The notes beneath the pieces are model-generated. The model was not told where the DNA came from and did no database searches. It saw nothing but the letters and a program-made list of their open reading frames with translations. Position numbers and translations under genes: made by a program. DNA of 6,331 bases from Candidatus Sumerlaeota bacterium (lineage in GTDB: Bacteria; Sumerlaeota; Sumerlaeia; UBA8349): NCBI GenBank assembly GCA_003501375.1, contig DNPO01000262.1, positions 1 to 6,331 on the forward strand, written 5' to 3'. This document shows positions 5,222-6,331 of the stretch, in pieces. Position 1 is the stretch's first letter, and the number at the start of each line of letters is the position of its first letter.

Positions 5222-6145
5222 ATGAAAAATCTTTTTCCCATTATCATTGCGCTCGTGGTGGCGGTTATGGCTTCCGTGGGCATTGTGCAGTACAACCGAA
5301 ACGAGCAATCCTCGTCCCTAACACAGGTCGAATATGTTGTGGCTGCAAAGGATTTACCCAAAGGGGGCATTCTGAAGGAAGGAAGCGTGGAAATCCGCAA
5401 ATTTATGGTACCCACCCAGACCGCGGAAGGTGCTGGAAATTGGAATTTGATGTCCCGAGAACTCATTGAACCACAAAACAAGAGTATGTTGTTGGATCAA
5501 GTTCTTCTCGTGGATGTTGCAGCGGGGCAACCCATCGCGCAAACCATGTTGGCCAGTAGCCAAGGGACAATCCCAACGCGCGACTGGAAAGAGGGACTTA
5601 CGACGGGGAAACGGGCAATTTCAATTCCTGCTGAGGGAGTCTCCGCCGTGTCGGGATTAATCAATGTGGGAGATCGGGTTGATATTCTCGTCACCATGGA
5701 TGTGCCAGATGAAACAGCAACACACCAAGCGGGAATTCAAGCACCTTCGCGCATTTCGGAAATTCCGGAGGCGCCAATCTCCCAAGTTAAGCCCATGACA
5801 TTCTACCTCATGGAAAATGTTCAACTGCTGGCGATTGGACAGGATTCACGCCAGTTAGCGCGCAAAGGCACAAGCCAGACTGCGACCTCGCCCGTCCTGC
5901 TTGGTGCTGCGGGAAACCGAGGAGGGTCTATTACCATTGCGGTTACACCGGAACAAGCCACCAATATCGCTTTTGCTGTGTCAGAGCGCTCGGCTCGTTT
6001 TACGCTAACGTTGCGCCGTCTGGATGATCCAAGTGAAGCCCCCCATACCCCCGGTTCGTTTGATGCCTTCGTCAAAATGTTCAAGCAACCCACAGCAGGC
6101 GTTTCCCAAGAACAAAGTGCTTCTCCTGCTGTTACAAAACGGTAA
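5222..6145 (+). CDS. cpaB: Tad/Flp pilus assembly protein CpaB (RcpC)
   Basis: A protein of 307 aa, in the usual range for the family. An N-terminal signal anchor (6-23) places the rest in the periplasm. An SAF-like segment begins at VEYVVAAKDLPKGGIL (36-51). The CpaB/RcpC core has GKRAISIPAEGVSAVSGLI followed by GDRVDILV (129-157), the most typical stretch of the family, and VTPEQATNIAFAVSERSARFTLTLR (241-265) is the conserved end of that domain. The family helps assemble or gate the Tad secretin and is needed for pilus biogenesis. The C-terminal tail (270-307) is polar and low in complexity. Start: ATG 5222 with AAGGA spaced 6 nt. It lies downstream of tadV and 28 nt before the next exported protein gene, so it belongs to one operon. 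No motif is missing as far as I can see. Confidence 0.95.
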   Translation: MKNLFPIIIALVVAVMASVGIVQYNRNEQSSSLTQVEYVVAAKDLPKGGILKEGSVEIRKFMVPTQTAEGAGNWNLMSRELIEPQNKSMLLDQVLLVDVAAGQPIAQTMLASSQGTIPTRDWKEGLTTGKRAISIPAEGVSAVSGLINVGDRVDILVTMDVPDETATHQAGIQAPSRISEIPEAPISQVKPMTFYLMENVQLLAIGQDSRQLARKGTSQTATSPVLLGAAGNRGGSITIAVTPEQATNIAFAVSERSARFTLTLRRLDDPSEAPHTPGSFDAFVKMFKQPTAGVSQEQSASPAVTKR

Positions 6146-6173
6146 TTCTCAAGGAGAAAAGGAACCTAACACG

Positions 6174-6331
6174 ATGCGAGTCCAAATTTCAAAACAGATT
6201 ATTGGGGTGCTAATCGCCCTGGTCACCACAGCCAGTTTGTGGGCTGCCGACCAAGGGCTTGGAGCAAAAAATATTCCGGGAGCGGAACAAGCAGACCGTG
6301 CGGTTGATGCAAAATCATTGAAAGATGTCCC
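6174..6331 (+). CDS. N-terminus of an exported protein, probable CpaC/RcpA secretin
   Basis: Only the first 52 codons are in the window and the frame runs off the right edge. Residues 1-24 are a standard Sec signal peptide: MRVQISK, a hydrophobic core IIGVLIALVTTA, then SLWA before ADQ, a good signal peptidase I site. The mature part seen is polar and carries no diagnostic motif. The order tadV-cpaB-next gene usually continues with the outer-membrane secretin CpaC/RcpA, so that is the positional call. Another exported Tad protein is possible. Start: ATG 6174 with AAAAGGA about 10 nt upstream and a further AAGGAG at 6151-6156. Confidence 0.7.
   Translation, partial: MRVQISKQIIGVLIALVTTASLWAADQGLGAKNIPGAEQADRAVDAKSLKDV

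Noticed and set aside
1..6331. CRISPR arrays, tRNA or rRNA genes, insertion sequences
   Set aside because: I saw no regularly spaced repeats, tRNA-like cloverleaf, rRNA signature or transposase motif on either strand.

Overview
The window is the 5' part of a tight-adherence (Tad/Flp) type IVc pilus locus from what looks like a Gram-negative bacterium of mid GC content. It combines Flp-type prepilins, an A24 prepilin peptidase (TadV/CpaA type), a CpaB/RcpC pilus assembly protein and the start of an exported protein in the position of the CpaC/RcpA secretin. A Hanks-type Ser/Thr kinase directly followed by an ECF sigma factor is a pairing common in Planctomycetes and related PVC lineages and in some Acidobacteria and Proteobacteria. 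The lineage is therefore only a weak inference.

Layout. Positions 1-76 hold the C-terminal tail of an unrecognised plus-strand gene. It is separated from the pilus locus by a 15-bp perfect hairpin (79-116) that can terminate both converging transcripts. The minus strand then carries three prepilin-like genes, in transcription order: a short Flp pilin (1929-1720), a second and more divergent small prepilin (1581-1339), a factor-independent terminator (1288-1241), and a 301-aa protein (1056-151). The 301-aa protein starts as a close paralogue of the short pilin and then carries an extra domain of about 205 aa. The short pilin and the long fusion share a related block of about 58 nt upstream of their starts, probably a common promoter or control element.

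From about 2400 the plus strand runs to the end of the window: a Ser/Thr kinase with a C-terminal membrane anchor and no extracellular sensor, an ECF sigma factor 20 nt later, and a small tail-anchored protein rich in charged residues. A 200-nt spacer (4477-4677) has several inverted repeats and a candidate promoter. Then follow tadV, cpaB and a truncated exported protein. The remaining Tad genes (ATPase TadA/CpaF, platform TadB/C and so on) would lie downstream and are not seen.

How it may work together (inference): the kinase, sigma factor and small membrane protein form a candidate signalling module between the divergent pilin genes and the assembly genes, well placed to set pilus expression. 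TadV would cleave the prepilins after the Gly of their RRG motif, and CpaB plus the secretin would form the envelope channel. The most unusual element is the pilin fused to a large helical domain of unknown function.
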